A DNA stretch of 11,313 bases. It comes from an uncultured Collinsella sp. (GTDB lineage: Bacteria; Actinomycetota; Coriobacteriia; Coriobacteriales; Coriobacteriaceae). The notes under the pieces are model-generated. The model worked only from the letters and a program-made list of their open reading frames with translations. It did no database searches and was not told the origin of the DNA. This document shows positions 1 through 5,451 of this stretch, in pieces; position 1 is the first letter of the stretch; each line of letters begins with the position of its first letter. The stretch spans positions 1 to 11,313 of the forward strand of contig URVZ01000058.1 of NCBI GenBank assembly GCA_900551365.1. Reading direction: 5' to 3'. Both the position numbers and the translations under genes were made by a program.

Positions 1-1
1 T

Positions 2-39
2 TCCCACATTCATCCGTACATGTACGGATGAATGTGGGA
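2..39. repeat. 38-bp perfect palindrome without spacer
   Basis: Positions 2-20 and 21-39 are exact reverse complements (19-bp arms, no loop bases), centred on GTACATGTAC. As RNA it could form a long hairpin, but no T-run follows, so it is not a standard intrinsic terminator. The 3' arm ends in GGGA, which is the first half of the GGGAGGTG Shine-Dalgarno of the small ORF starting at 49, so a folded hairpin would partly cover that site. As DNA it could be an operator for a dimeric regulator. Because it lies at the window edge, a fold-back assembly artefact is possible if this is also a contig end. The symmetry is read directly; any function is inferred. Confidence 0.93.
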
Positions 40-48
40 GGTGTTCGG

Positions 49-129
49 ATGAAGTCGATAATCAAGGATTTTTACAGGAGAGCCTGTTTCTTATGTATAG
101 AGTTTGGTCTCGGTAAAAAGATGCGATAA
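49..129 (+). CDS. possible 26-aa leader peptide upstream of the capsule regulatory genes
   Basis: ATG at 49 opens a 26-codon frame ending in TAA at 127-129, encoding MKSIIKDFYRRACFLCIEFG followed by LGKKMR. The reason to list it is the very strong Shine-Dalgarno GGGAGGTG at 36-43, five bases before the ATG and better than the site of the following wzz-like gene. The peptide is basic and has no recognisable domain. Codon use is unlike the neighbours: ATA, AGG-AGA in tandem, TTA and TGT are rare in the adjacent genes. It could be a regulatory leader peptide, the start of a decayed gene, or a chance frame. The long palindrome that partly overlaps its ribosome binding site gives a plausible regulatory setting, but translation is not shown. 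Confidence 0.35.
   Translation: MKSIIKDFYRRACFLCIEFGLGKKMR
71..101 (+). promoter_or_regulatory. weak candidate promoter upstream of wzz-like gene
   Basis: TTTACA at 71-76 and TATAGA at 96-101 resemble -35 and -10 boxes, but the spacing is 19 bp, longer than ideal. The stretch is AT-rich compared with the flanking genes. It lies inside the possible 26-aa ORF, so the two readings compete. Transcription could equally come from further upstream, outside the window. Confidence 0.18.
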
Positions 130-179
130 CATACGGACAGTTTTGTCAATCCGAACTGGGGAAATGAAAGGCAAGCTGC

Positions 180-836
180 ATGACCCTTCTCGAACTGTTC
201 CAGCTGCTGAAGAAGCACCTTCAGCTGGTCATCACCCTTCCGGTGGTCTGCGCGATCGCCATGGGCATCGTGTCCTTCGTTGCGATGGACAACACCTATA
301 CCGCGACGACGAGCATGTACATTCTCGCCAAGACCGACGATAGCGGTCAGATGAGCTACAACGATCTCTCGGCGAGTCAGATGCTTTCCAACGATATCGC
401 CACGCTGCTGGATAGCGATAGCGTTAAGAGCGGCGCAGCCAATGAACTGGGCCTCACCGATCTGGATGACTACAAGGTGTCTGTTTCCTCCGAGACCACC
501 ACGCGTGTCATTACGCTTTCGGTTACCGGCACCGATGCCAAGGAGACGGCTAAGGTCGCAAAGGCCATGGCCAGCTCGGTGAGTACGGTCGCTCAGAACG
601 TCGGCGCTGCCCAGAGCATCAACGTTATCGACGAGGCTAAGACCCCCGAAGCCCCCAGCGGCCCCAAGCGCACGCTGTATATTGCCGTCGCGTTCCTCGC
701 CGGTATCTTTATCGCAGTCGCCTATGTCGTTTTGGCAGACATGCTCAATACCCGCATCCGCGGTGCCGAAGAGGCAGAAGAGCTCCTGGGCATTCCCGTT
801 GTTGGCCGAATTCCGGCTATGAAAGGTGGTAAATAG
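180..836 (+). CDS. Wzz/CpsC-type polysaccharide chain-length and tyrosine-kinase activator protein
   Basis: Membrane protein of 218 aa expected to control chain length and export of a capsule or exopolysaccharide made by the Wzy pathway, and to activate the partner tyrosine kinase encoded next. It has the typical layout: short cytoplasmic N-terminus, membrane helix at about residues 17-36, an extracellular domain of about 125 residues, a proline-containing stretch (PEAPSGPKR, 156-164), a second helix at about 165-187 and a cytoplasmic tail ending near GIPVVGRIP (204-212). In Gram-positive systems this tail docks on the separate kinase. The start at 180 is supported by GAAAGG at 166-171 and by the family-typical N-terminus MTLLELFQLLKKH. 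The gene ends two bases before the kinase start. The family is clear; the polymer is unknown. CpsC/CapA-like is the nearest description. Confidence 0.88.
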   Translation: MTLLELFQLLKKHLQLVITLPVVCAIAMGIVSFVAMDNTYTATTSMYILAKTDDSGQMSYNDLSASQMLSNDIATLLDSDSVKSGAANELGLTDLDDYKVSVSSETTTRVITLSVTGTDAKETAKVAKAMASSVSTVAQNVGAAQSINVIDEAKTPEAPSGPKRTLYIAVAFLAGIFIAVAYVVLADMLNTRIRGAEEAEELLGIPVVGRIPAMKGGK

Positions 837-838
837 GC

Positions 839-1576
839 ATGGCTAAGGCAAAGAACACCGACAAGCTCGTTGTACAGAATGCCGCCAAGACCCTTCTGGC
901 CAACATCCGCTTTGCGAGCGTGGACGACCCCATTCGCACCATCACCGTTACCTCCTCGATTCCCAACGAGGGCAAGTCTACGGTTTCCATTAACCTTGCC
1001 CAGGCTATCGCCACGAGCGGCAAGTCCGTGCTCCTGGTCGAGGCCGATATGCGCCGCAGGTCCCTTTCCGATATGCTCGGCGTTCGTTCGCGCGGCGGAC
1101 TCTATGCGGTTCTTTCCGAGCAGATCTCCATTGACCAGGCGATTGTCGAGACGGGTCAGAAGAACTTCTACTTCCTCGATGCCGAGCCGCATATTCCCAA
1201 TCCTGCCGACATCATCGTCTCTCACCGCTTTGCCAAGCTGGTAAAGGCACTGTCCGCTAAGTTTCAGTACGTCATCTTTGATGCTCCCCCGGTCGGCACC
1301 TTCATCGATGCTGCCGAGATCGCAAGTCTGACCGACGGCACGCTGTTCGTGGTGCGTGAGGATTTCACCAAGCGCGAGGAGGCGCTCAACGCCATCGGTC
1401 AGCTTAAAAAGTCCGAGAAGGTCAAGCTCATCGGTACCGTTATGAACTACTGCGAGACCGAGACCAGCGAGTACTACTACTCCTACTACACCAAGGACGG
1501 TAAGAAGGTGAAGAAGGGCTCCGACGATCAGGGGACTTCCAAAAAGGGCATCTTCACCAACCGAGCAAACGTTTAG
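839..1576 (+). CDS. cpsD: CpsD/CapB-type bacterial tyrosine autokinase
   Basis: Cytoplasmic BY-kinase of 245 aa, the catalytic half of the split CpsC/CpsD kinase. It autophosphorylates on C-terminal tyrosines, and cycles of phosphorylation tune polysaccharide polymerisation and export. Visible motifs are Walker A (SSIPNEGKST, 39-48), Walker A' (VLLVEADMR, 64-72), the family motif PNPADII (120-126) and Walker B (YVIFDAPP, 144-151). A tyrosine cluster (EYYYSYYTKD, 211-220, with five tyrosines) is followed by a lysine-rich tail. The tail runs about 25 residues past the tyrosines, whereas in many homologues the cluster lies near the very end. The start has GAAAGGTGG at 821-829. It lies two bases after the upstream gene and is likely translationally coupled to it. 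MinD/ParA relatives are excluded by the tyrosine tail and the neighbouring genes. Confidence 0.92.
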   Translation: MAKAKNTDKLVVQNAAKTLLANIRFASVDDPIRTITVTSSIPNEGKSTVSINLAQAIATSGKSVLLVEADMRRRSLSDMLGVRSRGGLYAVLSEQISIDQAIVETGQKNFYFLDAEPHIPNPADIIVSHRFAKLVKALSAKFQYVIFDAPPVGTFIDAAEIASLTDGTLFVVREDFTKREEALNAIGQLKKSEKVKLIGTVMNYCETETSEYYYSYYTKDGKKVKKGSDDQGTSKKGIFTNRANV

Positions 1577-1593
1577 TTGATTAAGGCTGACCT

Positions 1594-2244
1594 ATGCGTG
1601 ACATTCATTGCCATATCTTGCCGGGTGTAGACGACGGCGCCGCCGATCTCGATGAGAGCTTGGCGATGCTCGAGGCTGCCAAGCGGGCCGGTGTAACCAG
1701 AATCGTTTGCACTCCTCACTGCCGTGATCCCTATTTTGATTACGACAAGATGTGGGATGCCTTTGAGCTGCTGCGCGATAACGCTGACGGTTTTCCGCTC
1801 CAGATGGGCTTCGAGGTCAACCATCGAAAGCTCGTTGAGCTTGGTATCGATGCCGCGGAGCACTTGCATTTCGATGGGACCAACGAGTTTCTGCTCGAAC
1901 TTTCGACGCATGCCGATGCGTATGCGTTTAGAGAGTACGAGAACACGATTTACGATTTGCAGTGCCGTGGCTACCAGGTGATCATCGCTCATCCTGAGCG
2001 CTATCGTGCGGTTCAAAAGGATGTAAGCGTGGCGGAGCGTCTGGTCGATATGGGCTGCAAGCTGCAGGCTTCGGCGGACTTTATTGCCGGCGGTCGCTTT
2101 GGTCGCGAGAAAAAGCCGGCACAGCGCCTGTTCGATCAGAACCTGTACAGCTTCATCGCGAGCGATGCCCATAACGTGGGTCATTACGACTGCCTGGCGA
2201 AGGCTCGCGCGAAGTTTAGCGTACGCGGAGCTCATTTTCGCTAA
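1594..2244 (+). CDS. cpsB: CpsB/CapC/YwqE-type PHP-family protein-tyrosine phosphatase
   Basis: Metal-dependent phosphatase of 216 aa in the polymerase-and-histidinol-phosphatase (PHP) fold, expected to dephosphorylate the tyrosine cluster of the adjacent kinase. The metal-site motifs are intact: HCHILPGVDDG (H5, H7, D13/D14), TPH (H42), the glutamate in GFEVN (E74), HPERY (H133) and SDAH (D191, H193). The length is a little below the usual 240-260 aa of CpsB proteins, and it ends 23 residues after SDAH. The family normally has helices there, so the C-terminus is short. AAGG at 1583-1586 supports the ATG at 1594. The gene lies 17 bases after the kinase stop. The order here (activator, kinase, phosphatase) differs from the streptococcal order, where cpsB comes first. 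Confidence 0.9.
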   Translation: MRDIHCHILPGVDDGAADLDESLAMLEAAKRAGVTRIVCTPHCRDPYFDYDKMWDAFELLRDNADGFPLQMGFEVNHRKLVELGIDAAEHLHFDGTNEFLLELSTHADAYAFREYENTIYDLQCRGYQVIIAHPERYRAVQKDVSVAERLVDMGCKLQASADFIAGGRFGREKKPAQRLFDQNLYSFIASDAHNVGHYDCLAKARAKFSVRGAHFR

Positions 2245-2283
2245 AATCTGTCCCTAACGTTCGCATTGAATGAAAGGGCAGCC

Positions 2284-2889
2284 ATGGATATCCAACTTAA
2301 GACGGGATGCTTTGATGACGCGGCGTTGGTGCGCCGCGTCGTTTTTATGGACGAGCAGGGCTACGAGAATGAGTTCGACGCTATCGACGAGGATCCGAAC
2401 TGCATTCATGTGACGCTCTATGTAGACGGCGAGCTTGCCGGTTGCTCGCGCGTGTTTCCCGAAGAGCTTGAGCGCGCGGCTGACGCAGAGGCTCCGGTGT
2501 CGCCGGCGTGCGACTTGGACGAAGGTGTCGCGGCGGGGGAGACCTACATTATGGGGCGCGTGGCCGTGCTGCCGAGCATGCGCCGTCGCGGTTTGGCGAG
2601 CAAGATTGTCGAGGCCAGTGATACGTGCGCGCGTGATGCCGGCGCCAAGCTCATTAAGCTGCATGCTCAGGAATACGTGCTGCCGCTCTATGCCAAGGCG
2701 GGCTACACGCAGATTGCCCCGGTGGACTACGAAGACGAGGGCCAGCCTCATGCCTGGATGGCCAAGCGCGTAGATGGCAGATGGGAACGTTCCTTTCCTG
2801 CCGGCAGTTTGGGACACTCCTTGGCAATTGGCGCATCAGAGCGCTCGGACATACAGTTTTTCGATTCCGTATGTATATATGCGCGTTAA
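2284..2889 (+). CDS. GNAT-family N-acetyltransferase
   Basis: Predicted acetyl-CoA-dependent acetyltransferase of 201 aa; the substrate is unknown. GNAT motif A is visible as a hydrophobic strand followed by RRRGLA (MGRVAVLPSMRRRGLA, 90-105; signature R100-x-x-G103-x-A105). A motif-B-like YAKAGY lies at 136-141. The N-terminal stretch with FMDEQGYENEFD resembles ElaA-like GNATs. I chose the ATG at 2284 because GAAAGGG (2272-2278) lies five bases upstream; a TTG at 2266 would overlap that site. The core ends near AWMAKR (157-162), leaving an atypical tail of about 39 residues encoded by increasingly AT-rich DNA that also holds candidate htpG promoter elements. It lies 39 bases after the phosphatase and is probably co-transcribed. 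A role in modifying the polysaccharide is possible but unproven. Confidence 0.82.
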   Translation: MDIQLKTGCFDDAALVRRVVFMDEQGYENEFDAIDEDPNCIHVTLYVDGELAGCSRVFPEELERAADAEAPVSPACDLDEGVAAGETYIMGRVAVLPSMRRRGLASKIVEASDTCARDAGAKLIKLHAQEYVLPLYAKAGYTQIAPVDYEDEGQPHAWMAKRVDGRWERSFPAGSLGHSLAIGASERSDIQFFDSVCIYAR

Positions 2890-2900
2890 TGGGTTATAAA
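2846..2900 (+). promoter_or_regulatory. candidate promoter elements for htpG
   Basis: Two weak possibilities lie in an AT-rich stretch that overlaps the end of the acetyltransferase gene. One is CGGACA at 2846-2851 with TATGTA at 2870-2875 (18-bp spacing). The other is a TATAAA -10-like box at 2895-2900 without a good -35. No CIRCE (HrcA) or HAIR (HspR) operator is present in 2890-2986, so classical repressor control of this heat-shock gene is not apparent here. Confidence 0.3.
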
Positions 2901-2931
2901 ATCTAAGTCTGAACATAGCAGGTCTGCGATG

Positions 2932-2956
2932 CGGCTCGGGCAACCGGGCCGTTTTT
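2932..2956 (+). terminator. intrinsic terminator-like hairpin between the GNAT gene and htpG
   Basis: An 8-bp stem (2932-2939 paired with 2944-2951, one G-U pair) closes a GCAA tetraloop and runs directly into TTTTT at 2952-2956. This is a standard Rho-independent terminator shape. It could end the capsule-module transcript. However, only 30 bases separate the T-run from the htpG start and they hold no promoter-like sequence. If htpG is transcribed from the AT-rich region just upstream, this hairpin sits in its leader and could act as an attenuator. Confidence 0.7.
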
Positions 2957-2986
2957 GCGGACGGGGGTAGCGCGAAAGGACTGCAC

Positions 2987-5011
2987 ATGCGTCAATTTAA
3001 GACCGAGAGCAAAAAACTGCTCGACCTCATGATCAACTCCATCTACACCAATAAAGAAATCTTCCTGCGCGAGCTTATCTCTAACGCGAGCGACGCCGTC
3101 GACAAGCTCAACTTTAAGAGCCTGCAGGACCCGAGCGTCAAGATCGACCAGGGCGACCTGGCCATTCGCGTCTCCTTTGATAAAGACGCCCGCACCATTA
3201 CCATCTCGGATAACGGCATTGGCATGACCGCCGAGGAGCTGGAGCGCAATCTGGGCACCATCGCCCATTCCGGCTCCGAGGAGTTTAAGACCGAGAACGC
3301 CGAGCAGCAGGGCTCCGATGTCGACATCATCGGTCAGTTTGGCGTGGGCTTCTACTCGGCTTTTATGGTCGCCAGCCATGTGAAGGTCGTCAGCCGCGCC
3401 TACGGCGAGGATGTCGCCCATGTGTGGGAATCCGACGGTCTTGAGGGCTACACCATCGAGGACGGCGAGCGCGCCGAGCACGGTACCGATGTCATCCTGA
3501 CGCTCCGCGAGAACGAGAAGCTCGATGCCGACGGCGAGGCCGAGACCTACGATCGCTTCCTGACCGAGTGGGGTCTCAAGAGCCTGATTCAGCAGTACAG
3601 TAACTATGTGCGTTACCCGATCCAGATGATGGTGTCCAAGAGCCGCCAGAAACCCAAGCCCGAGGACGCCGGCGACGATTACAAGCCCGAGTACGAGGAC
3701 TACCAGGAGCTCGAGACCGTCAATTCCATGACACCGATCTGGAAGAAGCACAGCTCCGATGTCGAGCAGAAGGACTACGACGAGTTCTACAAGTCCACGT
3801 TCCACGACTTTGACGATCCTGCGCGCACCATCAGCTTCCACGCCGAGGGCACGCTCGAGTATGACGCCCTGCTGTTTGTGCCGGGACGCGCGCCGTTCGA
3901 TCTGTACAGCAAGGACTACGAGAAGGGTCTGGCGCTCTACAGCTCCAACGTCCTGATCATGGAGAAGTGCGACGACCTGCTGCCCGACTACTACAACTTT
4001 GTCCGCGGCGTCGTGGATTCCGCCGACGTGTCGCTCAACATCTCGCGCGAGACGCTGCAGCAGAACCGTCAGCTCAAGGCCATCGCCAAGCGTGTGGAAA
4101 AGAAGATTACCGCCGACCTTGAGGATATGCGTGACAACGACCGCGAGGCCTACGAGAAGTTCTTTGAGAACTTTGGCCGCGGTCTTAAGTACGGCATCTA
4201 CTCGAGCTATGGCATGAAGGCCGATGAGCTCGCCGACCTGTTGCTGTTCTGGTCTGCCAAGGAACAGAAGATGATTACTCTGGCTGAGTATGTCAAGGGC
4301 ATGCCCGAGGATCAGAAGGCCATCTACTACGCCGCCGGCGACTCGCGTGAGCGCTTGGCCAAGATGCCCGTGGTAAAGGGCGTGCTCGACCGCGGCTATG
4401 ACGTGCTGCTGCTGACGCAGGATGTGGATGAGTTCACGTTCCAGGCTATGCGTGAGTACGTTGCCGCCGATATGCCCAAGATCTACGAGGACGATGCTGC
4501 CCGCGAGGCTGCCGAGAAGGCTGTGGCCGACGGTGCCGAGCCCGAGGTCGAGGATCGTCATCTAGAGCTCAAGAACGTTGCGACCGGTGATCTTGACCTG
4601 GCGACCGAGGACGAGAAAAAGGAGGCCGAGGACGCCACCAAGGAGAACGAGGACCTCTTTAACGCCATGAAGGAGGCACTCGGCGACAAGGTCGAGAAGG
4701 TTGCTGTCTCTGCGCGCCTGACCGATGCTCCCGCGTGCATCACCACCGAGGGCCCGCTTTCGCTCGAGATGGAGAAGGTGCTCCAGAAGGGTCCCGAGGG
4801 CGCGCCCGACGGTATGCCCAAGAGCCAGCGCGTGCTCGAGCTCAACGCCAAGCACCCGGTCTTTTCCAAGCTCGTCGCTGCCCAGAAGGCGGGCGACGCC
4901 GACAAGATCAAGCAGTACTCCGGTTTGCTCTATGACCAGGCCCTGCTGGTCGAGGGCATTCTGCCCGAGGACCCCGTTGCTTTCGCAGCAGCTGTTTGCA
5001 ACTTGATGTAG
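2987..5011 (+). CDS. htpG: HtpG, bacterial Hsp90 molecular chaperone
   Basis: Cytosolic ATP-dependent dimeric chaperone of 674 aa that remodels client proteins, often together with DnaK. The N-terminal GHKL ATPase domain shows ELISNASD (29-36), DNGIGM (75-80), HSGS (94-97) and GQFGVGFYS (116-124). The middle domain carries VSLNISRETLQ (348-358), whose arginine R354 corresponds to the catalytic-loop arginine that contacts the ATP gamma-phosphate. The C-terminal dimerisation domain runs from about 555 to the end. It is longer than E. coli HtpG (624 aa), mainly through an acidic, alanine- and glutamate-rich segment at about 500-555 before the dimerisation domain. GAAAGGA at 2974-2980 is six bases before the ATG, and the N-terminus MRQFKTESKKLLDLMINSIY matches the family. 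It appears to be a single-gene unit flanked by hairpins. Confidence 0.97.
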   Translation: MRQFKTESKKLLDLMINSIYTNKEIFLRELISNASDAVDKLNFKSLQDPSVKIDQGDLAIRVSFDKDARTITISDNGIGMTAEELERNLGTIAHSGSEEFKTENAEQQGSDVDIIGQFGVGFYSAFMVASHVKVVSRAYGEDVAHVWESDGLEGYTIEDGERAEHGTDVILTLRENEKLDADGEAETYDRFLTEWGLKSLIQQYSNYVRYPIQMMVSKSRQKPKPEDAGDDYKPEYEDYQELETVNSMTPIWKKHSSDVEQKDYDEFYKSTFHDFDDPARTISFHAEGTLEYDALLFVPGRAPFDLYSKDYEKGLALYSSNVLIMEKCDDLLPDYYNFVRGVVDSADVSLNISRETLQQNRQLKAIAKRVEKKITADLEDMRDNDREAYEKFFENFGRGLKYGIYSSYGMKADELADLLLFWSAKEQKMITLAEYVKGMPEDQKAIYYAAGDSRERLAKMPVVKGVLDRGYDVLLLTQDVDEFTFQAMREYVAADMPKIYEDDAAREAAEKAVADGAEPEVEDRHLELKNVATGDLDLATEDEKKEAEDATKENEDLFNAMKEALGDKVEKVAVSARLTDAPACITTEGPLSLEMEKVLQKGPEGAPDGMPKSQRVLELNAKHPVFSKLVAAQKAGDADKIKQYSGLLYDQALLVEGILPEDPVAFAAAVCNLM

Positions 5012-5019
5012 TTAGGTAT

Positions 5020-5045
5020 TTACGCGGTTTTACCAAACCGCGTAA
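5020..5045 (+). repeat. perfect 11-bp hairpin just after htpG
   Basis: Positions 5020-5030 and 5035-5045 are exact reverse complements around a TACC loop, starting nine bases after the htpG stop. No T-run follows. It may stabilise the htpG mRNA 3' end or belong to a structured array. It is followed by the 10-mer TCGACGCTGC at 5050-5059, which recurs after the next hairpin. Confidence 0.85.
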
Positions 5046-5066
5046 CGGCTCGACGCTGCCCTCAGT

Positions 5067-5090
5067 TCCGCCGTTCTAACGAACGGCGGA
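5067..5090 (+). repeat. perfect 10-bp hairpin, second of a pair
   Basis: Positions 5067-5076 and 5081-5090 are exact reverse complements around a TAAC loop. The stem sequence differs from the first hairpin, but the design (long perfect stem, 4-base loop) and the downstream 10-mer TCGACGCTGC (5095-5104) are the same. The two 10-mers are 45 bases apart. No T-run follows. Confidence 0.85.
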
Positions 5091-5104
5091 CCAGTCGACG
5101 CTGC

Positions 5105-5204
5105 GCGGGCGCCAGAGCGACAACTTGTCATTCAAAGAGGACGGCATGACCAGAAGGTCTATGCCGTCCTCTTTTCATGCCAATTTGTTCGCTCTGGCGC
5201 CCGC
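5105..5204. repeat. 16-bp perfect inverted repeat enclosing a terminator hairpin
   Basis: Positions 5105-5120 and 5189-5204 are exact reverse complements, with GGGCGCC in each arm. The 68-base interior contains the hairpin at 5134-5174, so the whole can fold as a nested stem. Possible readings are a structured non-coding RNA, the remains of a small non-autonomous mobile element with terminal inverted repeats, or an elaborate terminator. No flanking target-site duplication is obvious. Confidence 0.8.
5134..5176 (+). terminator. strong intrinsic terminator downstream of htpG
   Basis: A 14-bp perfect stem (5134-5147 with 5161-5174) is extended by a GACC/GGTC helix of four pairs around an AGAA loop, with one bulged T at 5160. 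The 3' arm ends in a TTTT run (5172-5175). The 5' arm begins with AAAG, so it could also work weakly on the other strand. It is the best candidate for htpG transcript termination, about 125 bases after the stop. Confidence 0.75.
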
Positions 5205-5247
5205 TCGCTGGCATTGCCAAAACATCGACGTTGCCGTGGTCCTAAGT

Positions 5248-5301
5248 AGTCATTGGGGACGTTTTTGTTTGACTAGTCGTTTAAGAACGTCCCCGATGAC
5301 T
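5248..5301. repeat. REP-like imperfect palindrome with GGGGACG arms
   Basis: Positions 5248-5263 and 5286-5301 are complementary over 16 bp with a single G-U pair. Three more pairs (5264-5266 with 5283-5285, one G-U) extend the stem toward a loop that holds the small palindrome GACTAGTC (5271-5278). Stems built on GGGGACGTT/AACGTCCCC resemble the REP/REPIN elements mobilised by RAYT (IS200-like REP-associated) transposases in many bacteria. No transposase is present here. The structure is read directly; the REP assignment is from general family knowledge. Confidence 0.6.
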
Positions 5302-5360
5302 ATTTGAATTGCTAATTTGTGCGGGTTGTGGTTTTGTGACCTGCTGAAATTTAGGATACT

Positions 5361-5372
5361 GTACATCTGTAC
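5361..5372. promoter_or_regulatory. short dyad GTACA-N2-TGTAC, possible operator
   Basis: The 12-bp sequence GTACATCTGTAC has 5-bp inverted half-sites separated by two bases. It lies about 80 bases before the first YhgE-type gene and next to or overlapping a candidate -35 region. YhgE/Pip genes are often linked to TetR-type regulators, which bind such dyads, but no regulator gene is in the window. The half-site GTACA also forms the core of the palindrome at 2-39. Confidence 0.35.
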
Positions 5373-5396
5373 GTTAACTCATCTTCGTAGTATATT
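5368..5396 (+). promoter_or_regulatory. candidate promoter for the yhgE-type operon
   Basis: TATATT at 5391-5396 is a reasonable -10 box, 17 bp from a poor -35 (TGTACG, 5368-5373) that would overlap the dyad at 5361-5372. An alternative is TTTTGT near 5332 with GATACT at 5355-5360. The region from 5302 to 5451 is AT-rich and has no coding features, which fits a promoter region. The exact boxes are uncertain. Confidence 0.35.
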
Positions 5397-5451
5397 GCTA
5401 CCCGCAAAACTCAACACCATTGTGCTTTGAGACGTTAAAGCGCCTACTACA

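Noticed and set aside
2..39. Palindrome as an intrinsic terminator of an upstream gene
   Set aside because: No T-run follows on either side, and the gapless symmetry leaves no natural loop.
104..343. 79-codon frame overlapping the start of the wzz-like gene
   Set aside because: It overlaps a well-supported gene in another frame and has no proper start context.
2890..2986. CIRCE or HAIR heat-shock operator before htpG
   Set aside because: Neither TTAGCACTC-N9-GAGTGCTAA nor CTTGAGT-N7-ACTCAAG, nor a close variant, is present.
2903..4561. 552-codon open frame on the - strand opposite htpG
   Set aside because: htpG is certain on the + strand. Long antisense frames are expected from GC-biased third positions. 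The translation has no recognisable domain, only repetitive Leu/Val/Gly-rich sequence.
5012..5210. CRISPR array
   Set aside because: The repeated 10-mer occurs only twice, is too short, and is interleaved with hairpins rather than with equal-length spacers.
5125..5307. 60-codon + strand frame in the intergenic region
   Set aside because: It starts at TTG without a ribosome binding site and its sequence is dictated by the hairpin arms it crosses.
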